From the NCBI GenBank assembly GCA_029204225.1, contig CM055110.1, positions 19,946,410-20,010,409 on the forward strand: a stretch of DNA of 64,000 nt, read 5' to 3'. Below, one piece after another: positions 32,707 to 45,088 of this stretch. Numbering within the stretch: position 1 is the stretch's first letter; the number at the start of each line of letters is the position of its first letter. This DNA comes from Diphasiastrum complanatum (Eukaryota > Streptophyta > Lycopodiopsida > Lycopodiales > Lycopodiaceae). The position numbers were made by a program, and so were the translations under genes. The notes beneath the pieces were generated by a model. It made no database searches. It saw nothing but the letters and a program-made list of their open reading frames with translations, and was not told where the DNA came from.

Positions 32707-32740
32707 TATGAGGAATATGGCAGATCAGTGATGAGGGACA

Positions 32741-35228
32741 ACAGATGCTTGACACGTGTCGCGCAACATGTGTTTATTCATGTTGATGTGGCATGACACA
32801 TGTCGTGCACATACTCACCAGTGGTATGGATATCATCTCCGTGTTGAGCGTGAATTGGTCGACTAAACTTTTTTCAAAATAGGGAGAACATATTTGACTG
32901 TATCCCAGTGAGCTCATATAGGATGACCGAGTTTAATTAATATCATGGATAACCACTGAATTCAGTTGGTATTTAGCAAAACTTTGTAAACTCTAGAAGT
33001 GGTTCTAGTGTTTGTATAAATTTTATGTTGTTAAAGATGAGTGTTAAAATGGTCTTTAATTGCTTGTTGATTGTAGAATTTAGAACTCATAATCTGATTA
33101 AGAATCGGGTTGGAAAATATTCTTGAAATCCAATAATTTTCCTTGGGGAAAAGATTTTAGAATGATTTTTATATTTCCTGAGTGGTATGTTGTACATATA
33201 CTTTAGTATCTTCTAATGATTAAGTATGATTTTGGAATCATGTAAATTATGATTGACGAATCATAAGATTTTAAATGTTATGATTAATGAATCATAAATT
33301 GATACTTAATGGTCATTAGAAGATTATAAGAAAATGTGATGATTCTTAAGATAATGAGTAATTCTTAATCCCAGTCAAGGATTTAGATTAGTTATTTGAA
33401 ATCTAAATTTATTTACTCTAGTGCATACTTGAGATTGTGTGGATCTCACATGCATTTTCTTAAAGATAATTCGTTTAATTATGAGGAATTTGCTTACCTT
33501 AGTGGATGAAAGTTTACTACATGTTGTAGTCAATGAATGCTTGTGTATTGTTTTCAGCCTAAATCTCCGGTCAATTAGGAGACAATATGGTTGGTGATTT
33601 ATTGCATGTGATGCTAGGAATAGAGTACTTAACTCAAGAGAGTATCCGGGGTACTCAAAACTGCGTTGAAGTCATTTTTATCTTGATGGATCTCCTAAGA
33701 GATTTTGGTAGGATAAATGTTATACCTTAGTTTCTTAAATCTAAGTGTATTTGTACCAAGAAACGTTGATGACAGGTCTACAAGAAATTGTGGATAGTCT
33801 TAGACTATAATTGTTAGATTATTTAACTTTTGAATATTGATTTCCGATGTAAGGTGACATTTCACTCAGTGGTTCATGTAAATTGAGATTACTGAAGGTG
33901 ATGTTAATAAGATTAGGGAGAATCAGGCCCGATAGAAAAATTTATCACTTAGTGTACTTCTAAAGGCATATATAGTACTTCAGTGCAGAGATAGATAATT
34001 GGAGAATTGTTCCATCTCTAAGTACATATCTGATTATTGAAGTTAGACTAAGGATAATAACTTTCAGGATAATAAAGGATTGGTTTGATAGTTTTTGAAC
34101 TTGATCTTTAACTCATAGAGTAACTGCAGTGCTATGGATTGAGTTATATTTGATGGATCTCCTCAAGATTTTGGTTGATTGAATTGTTGTATTTTTGAAT
34201 ATTGTATAGTCTAGGGTTATTTGTACCAAGAGACACTTTTATCTGCAAGAAATTGTGTACAAACTTTAGACTACGATTTAAATGGAATTTCTTCAGCTTT
34301 CGGATTTGATCTCTCAAATAAAGAGTTGACTAGTGATTCATCCAAATAATCGATCTTTAATGTTCATCTATTTTATTATCCAATTCCGCAGTTTTATTCA
34401 TATTTTTATACAATCTGCAAAAATACTCAGGAATCGCTCAATAGGTGGCTCCGACATATCAGACATCATCCGACTTATCGACGACACCGACAAAAGTCGA
34501 CGAAGTCGACCATGTCAAAGAATGATAGTCATTGTTCCACTTGGACTTTCCCTAACTGCTTTGCAAGTAAATTTCCAAGAAGTCTTAAGTGGATGGATGC
34601 CAACGCATTACAGCTATTTACCAAATGTGACTGCGGCCTGATTAGTTGTCCTATTGGATATGCGTTAATTGTTTTAATATAAATAACTAATCATCAAAGA
34701 CTTCTTTAACTCTCTCTAGCTCATTCTTACAGAGTTCTATTAGAGTATTGTTATTTGCGCTTACTGCTTATCAGTGGAAGTACATCAGATAGAGTTTTCA
34801 GTTACTCAGAGATAGCTTAGAGTACACAGTTTCATCTGTTATTGTTTTTTTTTCTCTCATCGTCTGATTTGTACATGCTACTTACTGAATCAATCCATCT
34901 CCTTATTGTGTTCAGTATCATGTCAGAATGTATGCTTCTCTATAGTTATTTAACTGATAAATCTCTTATTGTTTCATCTGTTTTGTTGAATACATCAACA
35001 TCGCAATATTCAATACATTATTGTTTGGCTACAAAATTACTTTAGTGCTACCAATTTCAAAGTTGGTTGCTAAAAGATTGAACGTGACTTCTATCATTAT
35101 AGCTTTGTTCAATATTGATAGGCATAGTCATGCACTAGGAAAAAAGGCTTATTCTGCTGCGCTCGATAGATCGCTTACAACCTTCGACTTATCGAACCAA
35201 CTCATTTTCACTTTTCTACTTTCCAACA
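32741..35228. other. AT-rich non-coding sequence ending in a copia LTR end
   Basis: No gene seen. A foldback lies at 33206-33330 (separate entry). The last several hundred bases are probably the LTR of copia-1, because sequence ending CCAACA at 35228 is followed by a Met-tRNA primer site. The LTR start cannot be placed. Confidence 0.45.
33206..33330. repeat. Foldback element / cruciform-prone inverted repeat
   Basis: Outer arms TCTTCTAATG-ATTAAGTAT (33209-33227) and ATACTTAAT-GGTCATTAGAAGA (33302-33323) are complementary apart from small indels. The interior holds several ATGATT/AATCAT hairpins. Confidence 0.55.
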
Positions 35229-35665
35229 TGGTATCAGAGAGATATCTTTTTTAGATACTTGCTCTTAATTCTTCAATTTGTGGTATCAAATTTCAATATC
35301 AAATAATTGATTTCCAATTGTAACACAACACGACATCATTCTTAAAGTCATCGATTTATCGACAGACTAAAGTTCCAGATGGATTCTCAAAGTAAAGGGG
35401 GTCTCATCGCAGACAAGCTGAATGGATCCAATTATTATTTGGCAAAATTTAAGATGAAGACCTTGCTAATTGCCAATGAGTTGTGGGATGTGTCACATGT
35501 ATCGAAGTGAAGCTTGAAGACAACACAACCGACTCAAAGTGGAAGTCGAAGGATGCTAAAGGTTTTGTGCTTATTATTTTCAATATATCAGACATTCATA
35601 TTGGCCACATATCTGAAGCTCAAACTTCGAAAGGATCATGGGACATCCTGAGCTTACTATATGAT
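35229..35665 (+). mobile_element. Copia-1 remnant: primer site and gag start
   Basis: TGGTATCAGAG (35229-35239) follows an LTR-type end. From ATG 35381 a Ty1/copia gag start reads LNGSNYYLAKFKMKTLL and ELWDV, then stops and frameshifts. At about 35665 it is joined to the LTR of copia-2. Confidence 0.6.
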
Positions 35666-36075
35666 GTTTGGATCTTGCTTATGGTATGAGACATAAATAG
35701 GGTTTGGATCTTGAGTATGCTGTGGTTTGTGGTGGTATGCTTGTGATTAGTTAATGGTTAGCAAGGGGGTGCTAGATTAGCCAAGTTGCAAGATTGCATG
35801 TGCTAGCTAGCTATGATTGAGTGGTGAATACTTGAGGCCACTTGTTATCTACCTTTGTCATTAAAGTTAGGGACATAGATGGAGGAGAGATCCATGGAGG
35901 CTTGAAATTCCTTACTTGCAGGTGGAGGCATCCTAGCTTGGAGTTGGGGAGCATCTTGGAGCCTGCAGCTTACTTGGAGGACCTTTGGAGGCACTACCCT
36001 TGGATTAGGGGGACCTCTTGACTTCATTTGTAAAATCGCTAATCAACTTCCACTCATTTTCACTGATTTTCAGCA
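35666..36075 (+). repeat. Copia-2 LTR, 5'-truncated
   Basis: Homologous to the 3' part of the solo LTR 42831-43845 (minus strand): both carry GGTTTGGATCTT..., a conserved GCTAGCTATG block, and GGAGGACCTTTGGAGG-type sequence before the end. It ends CAGCA at 36075, followed at once by TGGTATCAGAG (36076-36086). Confidence 0.7.
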
Positions 36076-36218
36076 TGGTATCAGAGTCGGGTTGCTCAAT
36101 AATCTACACATTGTCTACGGATTATCAAGTCTTGTTTCTAACAAGACGTTATTCTAGCAAGCGCGCAGCCAACAATATCACGAAATCGGTGTTTCTACCA
36201 ATGATCTTGCTCAACCAG

Positions 36219-37193
36219 AATGGATCCATCTACTAGTTCTTCTCTAATCGATAGACTCGATGGGAGTAACTACCATCTCTGAAAGTTTAAAATGAAGGTC
36301 ATACTACTAGCCAAGGAACTATGGGACATCGTTGATGGCACAAAAGTTAAGCCTGAAGGTGATGCAACCACTACCACCAAATGGAAACTGAAAGATGGCA
36401 AGGTTTTTTCCATGATCACTCTCAACATCAGAGACAACCAAACCAGTCACGTACGTGCTGCTCAGACTGTTAAGGATGCATGGGACATCCTAGCAACCCT
36501 CTACGACATCAGGGACGTCACCTCCAAACTCCATTTGAGGAAGAAATTCTTCACCTTGAGAATGTTTGAAGCAGTAAGTGTTTTGAGCCATATCAACACT
36601 TTCCACTGCAACTGGCTGAATCATAGAAGATACCGATGCTGTTATGACTCTATTATCGAGTCTTCATGAGGCCTATGAGAATTGGGTCCTAGCAATTTTG
36701 ATCTAGGAGAAGATCACCCTTTCAAGAGTGATTTTATTACTTCAACAAGCGGAGGCCAAAAGAACTGCAACCTCCTCAAGCACAGGGTCGGATCCTAAAG
36801 TTCTATATTTCAAAAATTAGAAGTTCAGATCCAAAAAGAAGAGCAATTATATGTAGTCAATATCAAATTTTGACTCAGGATTAAATTTTGGCTCAGGGTC
36901 GAATATTGGCTTAAGGTCGAATTCGAACTCTTTATCTTTCCAACCAAAGCATATTCTGCAAATACTGCAAGAGAACTGGATACGAAATCAAGGACTACAG
37001 AACTTTGAAATTCAACAATGAGAAGAAGAAACAGTTCCAACAACAAGCATATGGTGCTTCAACTAGTTCTTCGACCCAACAACAAGAGGAAGAGGAAGCA
37101 GCCTTTATGACCAAGGTCGGAGAACAACAAGATATTGATTCGTGGTGTCTCAATTCTGGAACAACTCAACACAATTGCCAAAAAGTGGCCTAG
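36219..37193 (+). pseudogene. Copia-2 gag and protease start
   Basis: Ty1/copia gag from ATG 36219: LIDRLDGSNYHL, stop, then ILLAKELWDIVDGTKV, WDILATLYDIRD and LHLRKKFFTLRM. After frameshifts comes a knuckle-like stretch (NEKKKQFQQQAYG) and the protease-type WCLNSGTTQHNC near 37143. Several stops and frameshifts. Confidence 0.65.
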
Positions 37194-39646
37194 TTGAAGA
37201 AAAACGGAAAGTCACGGATCTTTCTCTGTACTTGACAGAATTGGGCACTGTAAATTGCTACCTAACATTGTATGAAAAGGTCAAGTGATTGCCAAGAGGG
37301 CAGGGTCAGCCATGGAACAGTTTGTGAGCAATTATCCTTCTTCTCAGAAGCTATGGAAAGAGTCTGCTAGGGTTTATAGGTGGAAAATTAAAGTTCTCTA
37401 AGTGTGGGGGATGTTTTTAGGACCTGTTCGCACGGGGTGTGATCGGAGGGCAAACACTATGGTGAGTGTTTTGCTAGCGATCTACTGGAGGGGACATTGA
37501 TGGTGAGGACTTCATGGTGTGCTCATTTGGGAGTACAGGTTGGCATTACAGCATGGGGCCAGTCATTGGCATTGGCATCGATGGGGAGGCATCCACCATC
37601 ATGGGTGTGGATAAGCTATCTATAGCTTTCATGCATTTGGCTGTATTTGCAGGAGTCTAGGCTTGGCACAGGTGTTGGGATTTCCATGGTGCAGATTCTC
37701 ATTTGGTAAGATCATGGGGAAGCCTAGAGGAAGTCACTCAGAGCCATATATCTCAGTACGGTTAGGGAGACAATGGTCTTGGGATCACATGAGCGACGAG
37801 TCAGGGATATGCTTGCGTTGGCATGGTGTCGGGTGGCACATACCCAGGGAGACCGAGCAAATGCTAGGAGCCAGGTGGAGCAGGTGATGCTTTGGAGTTA
37901 GACTTGTCTAGCAGGATGGTGACCAAGATCGGAAACATCAGGTGAGCATAGTTGTGGATGACGAGTCCATTGGGGTGGCACTCAGGGAGATGCTACAGAT
38001 GCTCAAGCATGATATGTCATTTGATATATGGACGATGTTCTTCAGCTGGTGCATCATGTGGTGACCTAGGGACGGGTCAAGCCTACTTGAAAGTAGGTGG
38101 CATGGAGTGTACCCAGTGGTGGTACATATCCTGAGGGCATGGAGTGCATTACGGGGTGATGTGAATCCAAGATGCCCATGGTTGTGAGCCAGCAGGGATG
38201 GAGATGGTTACTCAGGGAGTGATAGCTGATACTTTGGCGAGTGATCAGGTGAGTTGCATGGTTATATGCACAGATCTCCAGGTTGGCGTCACATGTTATT
38301 TCTATCCATCATTATTTGGTAAGCAGGATGCAGTTTTTGATTAGATCTAGTTGGAGTCTAGTTGCACTACAGGTGGACAGATTCTTGGGGAGCTATCAGC
38401 GGGTAATGGATACTTGGTGATCAGATGGTACAGGAGGGTATAGGGTTCTAGAGCTATCCTACCTAATATGCTATGGATCGTGGGTGAGTTATTCGTCACG
38501 ATAGTGGATCTAGTTTGCATTTGCTTTGGCTTGGGCGCTATGATGGATGTGTTGGTGAGATAGGCTCCTTGGTGGGAGGCCTATAGACTGGTCAAATCAG
38601 AGTTGGCAACGTCAAGCATGGAAAGTTGAACCTACATGGGATGTAGAACAGGCAGATCATCATCAATATCTATGGGAGGTGGGCGAGCTACTCAGGTGTA
38701 GCCTATAGTGAGTTTTGTGTACATCCAGTCATTGAGTCCTTTGTAGACTCTTGTGCTTGGAGCATGGGGAATGGATGGAAATCAGCTTTCATGGCTTATT
38801 GGACAGGATGTCAGGGCAAAGCGGCTTGGTGCATAGCTTTGTTTGGGAAATACATCAGGGATGAGGCTTGGAGCGCTCATTGGTTCGAGATGGTTGATCT
38901 TGGATGATGTATGAGGACATCTATGTGATATGTTTGGACGTGAGAGCATCTTGGTATAGGTGCAGGCCATGGTTGAGGACCTGATTTGGTGACCAGTGGT
39001 GTAGCAGCGAATCTACAGGTGGCACAGGTGTTGGTACGACAAGATACCACTTATGGACAGGCCTTGGTCATGTATTTGACGCTTTATCATTCGTGTTGGT
39101 TTGCACGAGTGTGTGTGGGCTTGCATGTTGCCTTGTCATAGGAGTCTAGATCTGAGTCAGAGTTGTATGTGGTTGTGCATGTGCTACATCAGGAACAAAG
39201 TAGTCATTTTATGCTCATTGACTTGTCATTGTCTACTAGTTGTTTATCCGGTGAGAGTACAATCTTATGGTGGCAATAAGATTTTCTCAGGTTGAGCCTT
39301 AGTCGCTCATTTATGTCAACTTTATAGGTTTGTGCTTGTAAGTGTCTGATAGGATGTCAGCCTAGCTAGATGGAGGATGTAAGTCTCATGGTGGCAGTGG
39401 GATCTCCTCAGTTTGAGCCATGTCACTCATTGGTCCACTTGTGTTTCAAGTTGGATGGGGACGAGTCAGTTGGTCGAGAGTGTGGTAGACTCTCTGTATG
39501 AGCATTGTGTTTACATGATATTTTGTGAGTCAAACTTGGTGGTTTGTTGGTGTGTTTGAGTGTGAGTCGAGTACAGAGTAGCAGGACATGTATAACATCT
39601 TTTGGACACTGCAGACATTGCTAGAAATTATTGTTTTTCACTCTTA
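37194..39646. other. G/T-rich block without recognisable coding, possible LTR-element interior
   Basis: About 2.45 kb strongly biased to G and T on the + strand, unlike its surroundings, with no conserved protein motif in any frame. It ends at a polypurine tract and LTR-like sequence, so it may be the interior of a non-coding LTR retroelement inserted in copia-2. It separates copia-2 gag (to 37193) from copia RT (40150 onward). Confidence 0.4.
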
Positions 39647-39721
39647 TCACATTTGAGCTTAAGGGAGAGAGAGTTAGAAATCAGTTTTGATCTGATTCAT
39701 TAGTATAAGCTCTAAATGTGA
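39647..39721 (+). repeat. Inverted repeat bracketing a polypurine tract
   Basis: TCACATTTGAGCTTA (39647-39661) and TAAGCTCTAAATGTGA (39706-39721) are complementary with one extra base. Between them lie AGGGAGAGAGAG and a TTAGAAATC start resembling an LTR 5' end. Confidence 0.55.
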
Positions 39722-40149
39722 TGATGTAATTATTGTACAGTTTATTTGGTTTACTGTATATGGTTGTGATTGGGACGTGACCCGTTAGGATATATTGATC
39801 GGGCACTGATCCCGTAGACGGCTACTTGGGTTAGCCGGGTAGCCACACGTAAGAAGAAATTAGCCTATACAGTGATTTTGAGTTCATTATGCTATACTCA
39901 GGGGCATGTCCTGGGTTTGTCAGTATATGTGGCCATATTGGGCCTAACTCTAGTTTGGCAGGTGGTAGGCCAGTTTAGTGACACCTGTTGCGCCCATGCA
40001 GTTTGGGGCTTTGCTATATGTACAGTGTTTTTTCATAATAGACTTAGCTTTTGCTGTGCCATCTTTGAGAGCTTGTGAGGAGTGTCTACGGTGATTGATT
40101 TATGTGATCTGCATACTGCACTAGATACTAACAGGATTTCAGCTCAAAT
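39722..40149 (+). other. Possible LTR remnant, no gene
   Basis: Follows the polypurine tract. It contains the inverted pair GGCTAC/GTAGCC near 39820-39845. No second copy in the window, so the LTR call is tentative. Confidence 0.3.
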
Positions 40150-40790
40150 TGCTTTTCTCAACAAGACCATTGAAGAGAAAATTTTTATGTCATAGCCAAA
40201 AGGGTACGAACTGAGGGATAAGCAACACCTTGTATGCGAAATTCACAAGGCACTCTATGGGCTGAAACAGTTTTCCAGAGCCTAGTTCTAAAAAATAAAT
40301 GCATTTCTTATTGATAATGGTTTTATTCCAAACTCAGCAGAATCGAATGTCTACTTCAAGTCTGTATCAAATATCTTCCTCATCATCACTCTCTATGTAG
40401 ATGATACACTATTAATCAGTAACGACCTGAATCTGATGAAGGAAACGAAATGCATGCTGGCCAAGGAGTACGAAATGATTAATATGGGTCTCGGAATCAA
40501 AATTTTCTAAATTCGACCTAGCCGACTGATTTTCATCAACCAGTAGAGATATCTCACAAACGTGTTGGAGAAGTATGGAATGGCCAACTACAAGCCAAGC
40601 TACTCTCCACTCGACCCTGAATTAAAGCTATCAAAGGAACAATCTCCTCAAACTGAGAAAGAAACAAAGAAAATGAAGAAATATCCGTTTCACTCCATCA
40701 TCGGCTCACTAATGTATGCAATGATCTGCACACGATCCAACATTGCACAATCAGTTCACTTAGCTATTTCCTATCAGATCGAGGTCTAGA
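40150..40790 (+). pseudogene. Copia reverse transcriptase fragment
   Basis: Ty1/copia RT: AFLNKTIEEKIFM, PKGYELRDKQHLVCEIHK, ALYGLKQFSRA, NVYFKSVSNIFLIITLYVDD (catalytic YVDD near 40396), LISNDLNLMKE and SIIGSLMYAMICTRSNIAQS. At least four stops. Integrase and the first part of RT are absent. Confidence 0.8.
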
Positions 40791-42830
40791 CAAGGGAGCA
40801 GAAGACGAACACGAAAACGAACTCATATTTTTGTCAAAAAAAATCTCTTTTTTACAAAAATACCAGTATTACTCTTGATTCTTCGCCAGATCCTTCGTCG
40901 AATTTTCTGAGGATTCTCATTTGTAAGTTCGACGAAAGTTATATCTATCAAAATCTTGAAAAATTTTCATTTTTATCCTCGCCAAGTTACAAAAACCTTA
41001 GTGTTCGTTAGAAAAAACCTTCGCCAGTTCTACCCTAGTTTTATCTGTGTTAGATTTATCCACTGTCAATCCGGCAAAGGTTAATATTATTAGATTTGTC
41101 AGAAAATAGCCAGATCAGTGATTTTTAACTAAAATAGAAGTGAAAAAACCTTCATCGAGCTAACCCTCGTCTAGATAACCTTTGTCCGTACTATTTTTAG
41201 GTTCTGATCTACCAGATCTAGCCTCTGTCAAATTTTCAGAACATTTTGTTATAGTTGATACTGATTTTGAGAAATCCTTGTGTCGATGGCTTGCTGGAGA
41301 TCTTTTTCAAAAAATCAGAGGTCTAATCTAATGATGAAAAATGGACCTATTGAAAATAGATTATCCTTCACACGTGAGAATAGCCTCCACCTATATACAT
41401 ATATACAAGGTTTAATCAAGCTAACATTTTGCGTTCACATGAATTTTCAATGCCATAAGTTTTCAATTTTTTATGATATTCTAGTAACCAAATTTTGCTT
41501 GGCACATATATAATATAGTTTAGTAATCAAATGAAAGTTTGAATGTTGCACTGAACTTAATCTACTAGATAGAAATTTCAATGAGCTCATAGATCCAAAA
41601 ATGTTTTATTATCCATCCTATGACACAAATTTTAATTGGTTGAGAGGATAGATTCTTTCATATTTGTTTTAAATGATTGAGCATAATTTGTAAGAAATAT
41701 GAATTTTGATCATCTTAACAAATCGCATGTTCCCTCGTGTGAATAGTAGGCTTACTTGCATTAGTTCATTCATGTCATAAAATAGCTTGTTTCAAGAAGC
41801 AATGTGAAAGTAGACAAAAGCTAGTTAGATAGTGGCATGCCAAGTGTCATCATGAGCTTGGACCTCAATCTCCTCATGACTCATACAAATCAAATTCATG
41901 ATTAGGCATAGGTATTTGGGTCATGACCTCAAGCTCCAAAAGTCAACACATGTCCTATTTTTTAGGGATGCAAAAGTGAAAGTGATGCACCTCAATCTCA
42001 CTCTCATCTCACTGGATTATGGGGTGCAATCACATTTACAGGTTCATAATGAGGGCCCAATTATATTTCAAGGATCACCACATGTTGAATAGGTTAGGAA
42101 CTCGAGCACCTCTATATATATGATGAGAGCTCTTTGTACAGATACTTTTTTATAGATATAAATTTTGAGTCAGTGGAAATTGCTTGTAGTTAAAACCCGT
42201 GAGCTTGTCTTTTCTCTCTCTCTAGAATCCTTTGTATTCAAGTTTTGGGTTGAGGCTGATGATGAAACTTTGTTTTTTCATGTGTACTTGATTTCGATCA
42301 TTGATCTCTATTTGTGTACACGAGCTCTTGCCAAGATGCAAAGCTAGTTTGCCATCTCAAATCCGAGTTTGATCAAGATAGCTTTGGTAGTGTGCAACCT
42401 CACGTGCATGTAGATCTTTTCAATGTCCTAAAATGCAAGTTTTTAACAACAAAGAGTGTCCCCAGATTGCTCATTCATAAAAGATTGTGTGTTAGAGCCA
42501 TGCTTAAAAAGTTTTTGCTTGCAAATTTTGTAATTAAAAAAACACTCATTTATTCAATTGATTCCAAGTTTCTTGACAGACATTCAATTAGATCAATTTC
42601 TGTAGCTTGATAGCATGCAGAAGTAATGTTTTTTGGGCTTTTAGATGTCATCGTAACCAAGAATCTCGGGGGCTAGATCCAATTGATCTAGGTTTGGTTG
42701 GGTTGAATCGTTCCACCATCCGTTCTTTGTTGTGCTCGTGTTTATCCTCCCAGTCAAGGTCCATGGTGGGTCTTTGTACCACCAATGTCTTGCCATAGAG
42801 ATGGTATTTTGCAAAAAAAAAAAAAAAACA
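40791..42830. other. AT-rich sequence, no gene seen
   Basis: Contains dispersed CCTTCGCCAG/TTCGTCGA-like words (40860-41170) but no recognisable domain on either strand. Confidence 0.45.
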
Positions 42831-43845
42831 TGCTAAAATAATGGTTTAAATCTATGTTCATTTACCAAGTAAAAGGGAGAAAGTTCTCCAAATCCAAGGT
42901 AGAACCTCCAAATGTCCTCCAAACAACCTGCAAGCTCCAAGATGCTTCTCCAACTCCAAGCTAGGATGCCTCCACCTGCAAGTAAGGATCTGCAAGCCTC
43001 CAAAGATCTCTCCTCCACCTGTGTCCCTACTCTTAAACACAAAGGAAGATAACAAGTTGGCCTCAAGTATTCACCACCCAACCATAGCTAGATCCAAGCT
43101 CAAAGCAAGAACTATCTAGCACCCCCTTGCTAAAACAAATCACAAGCATATCACAATAAATCCATAGCTTACTCAAAGGTCCAAACCCTACTTATGTCCC
43201 ATAAAAAGATCCAAATCCTTAGCATACTACACACAAGAATTACTCTACACACTAGTAGCCACACTAGAGCATAAGCAAGGTAAGCAAAAGAGATCTCTCC
43301 CCCTCCCAATGGGCGCCCTACTCCTCTTATATAGATGGCATTTAGTTCTCTCCAATACACTATGGAGTTCCATGCACATCCAATGAAAAAGAGAGAGGCC
43401 TAGAGGAGTTCAAGAGCCTTCATAGGCTTATGGAAGGTCATCAGACATCTTCCATAACTTATGACTCTTTGATTACTATTCTTGTGGAACTTCAAATTCA
43501 ATGGACCTTTTAGGAGGACGCCCTCCTACTAGGACCCATTGCCCAAATTGTGCATGTATACTTTGGTCCAAGACCACTAAAGTGATATGGTTCAAGGTTG
43601 AGGCCCAAGGTTTAGAAATATAGTCATCCAATGACTTTCTAAGACCTCTCTAGGTTCCATACCTCCATCCAAGGTATAGACACCTACCTGCCCTTATCCA
43701 AGGACACTAGTACCTTAATCTAAGACACTTACCCTTAATCCTAAGGGTATCCCTTATCCAAGGGTCACTTGCCATTTAGCTCCCAATGCTAAATGGACCT
43801 GTAGGGGTGGGTTCGAAGTACTGCTAGTTACATAGGTATGTAACA
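42831..43845 (-). repeat. Solo LTR of a copia element
   Basis: 1015 bp reading TGTTACATACC...TTTTAGCA on the minus strand (TG...CA ends). It starts with the hairpin GTTACATA/TATGTAAC (43844-43827). A TATA box (CTATATAAGAGG) lies near 43334-43324. It is related to the truncated LTR 35666-36075. A 16-base A run lies next to its 3' end. No matching internal domain, so it is probably a solo LTR; flanking 5-mers do not match. Confidence 0.7.
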
Positions 43846-44650
43846 GTTCATTTATGAGCGAGCACTCATGTTTGGTAACTTGGCCTCATGCCCCAATTTG
43901 CATGAATTATTAAGTTGCAAATCTGACCAAGACATAAGATACCTATCATTTACTATAGCTAGCCTCTGAAAATGTAATAACATTGGCTTTTTCAAAAACT
44001 ACATTGACCACTTCAAAACAGTATTGCCTTTGCAAGGCAAGGCCAAAAAAATCAATTATGTATAGCACAAACCAAACACTAACATCCATACTCACACTTC
44101 ATCAATGCCCAAAAGTATGTGCAGGTCACATGCACATATATCCACATTAGCTTTCATACAATAGTTTAAAAAACTAATGTTCTAAGTTTTGATCACTTCT
44201 CCAAACACAAAGGGCTGACTCGGTCAAGATGAAGGCTAGCGCTCATGGGCAAAGGTATCAAATGAAGACCCTACCATTGTTGGTCGCGTATTGGCATGTT
44301 CTCAACCTGGTATCAATTGACGGGCGGGCATGGAACTTTATAAGAACTGGCTTTTATGCAGAACCGGCTTGAATGGACTTTTGCAAGAAACCGTCCGCTA
44401 TTCAGAAACCCCCAAATTGACATCGAAAATTGGACCGACTAGCGATTCAACAAAAAAAAATTTGACAAGCTTGTGACAGTCACTAATCATGAAGTACAAT
44501 ACATAGTGGGCCAAAGATTTGTTTTTCAAGGGAACACCAAACTACTCCCCCTCTAGAAAGCGGGCCATTGTCAATCTTCTAACTTATAACCTTCCATCCA
44601 TATTCTACTGGGGTCAAAGGGGCCTTAATATGCGGCTGTAAGATGACCAC
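43846..44650. other. Intergenic, no feature seen
   Basis: No ORF or repeat with recognisable content; ends with ACCAC, one copy of the TE1 target duplication. Confidence 0.5.
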
Positions 44651-45075
44651 TGTTAGAAGTAATAAATGATAATGATAGTTTCTCATAGGTTACTTTGACC
44701 CAAAAGGTCGAGACTTGTGTAACCATGGGTTAGGTTGATTATTTAGACCATGTTAAGTCAGTTTTAGTTGAGTTGGACCCAATTTTGGTCCAGTAGTAAT
44801 TCGTGGGTCCAAGTAAAGTCTAATTATGTTAAGGACCCTATCTTGACTTTTGGGAGTGCCCTATAATTAGAAGTGGGTCTTGGAAGGTTCTAGAACTTAG
44901 AGTTTGGAAGAGTCTAGGCCCTTGGAAGGCCTATTTATATGTACTCTTTGTTCATACTACTTTCTCTCTCCTTGAGGGCGCCTAACCCTCTCTCTCTTCT
45001 TCTTCTTCCTCTTTTTCTTCTTCTTGTATATGGAGATTGAATGTTAAAAGGATCTTGGCACTTTGATTTCCTACA
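44651..45075 (+). repeat. TE1 5' LTR
   Basis: TGTTAGAAGT...TTTCCTACA, with TATA-like CTATTTATATG near 44931. It is followed at once by the primer site. Confidence 0.95.
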
Positions 45076-45088
45076 TGGTATCAGAGCC

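Larger units (their letters stand above)
31555..32740 (-). mobile_element. LINE-F, ORF1-only LINE
   Basis: On the minus strand: ORF1 (32706-31696), then about 140 bp of 3' UTR, the stem-loop (31588-31568), GTTAATAAAGCTTT and the TC tail. No endonuclease or RT sequence is present between ORF1 and the 3' UTR. It is comparable in layout to mammalian HAL1 (half-L1). The 5' limit near 32740 is approximate. Confidence 0.8.

Noticed and set aside
37663-37887. 74-codon ORF as a gene
   Set aside because: No recognisable motif; it falls in the G/T-skewed block where such ORFs arise by composition.
40562-40789. 75-codon ORF as an independent gene
   Set aside because: It is the end of a decayed copia RT fragment.
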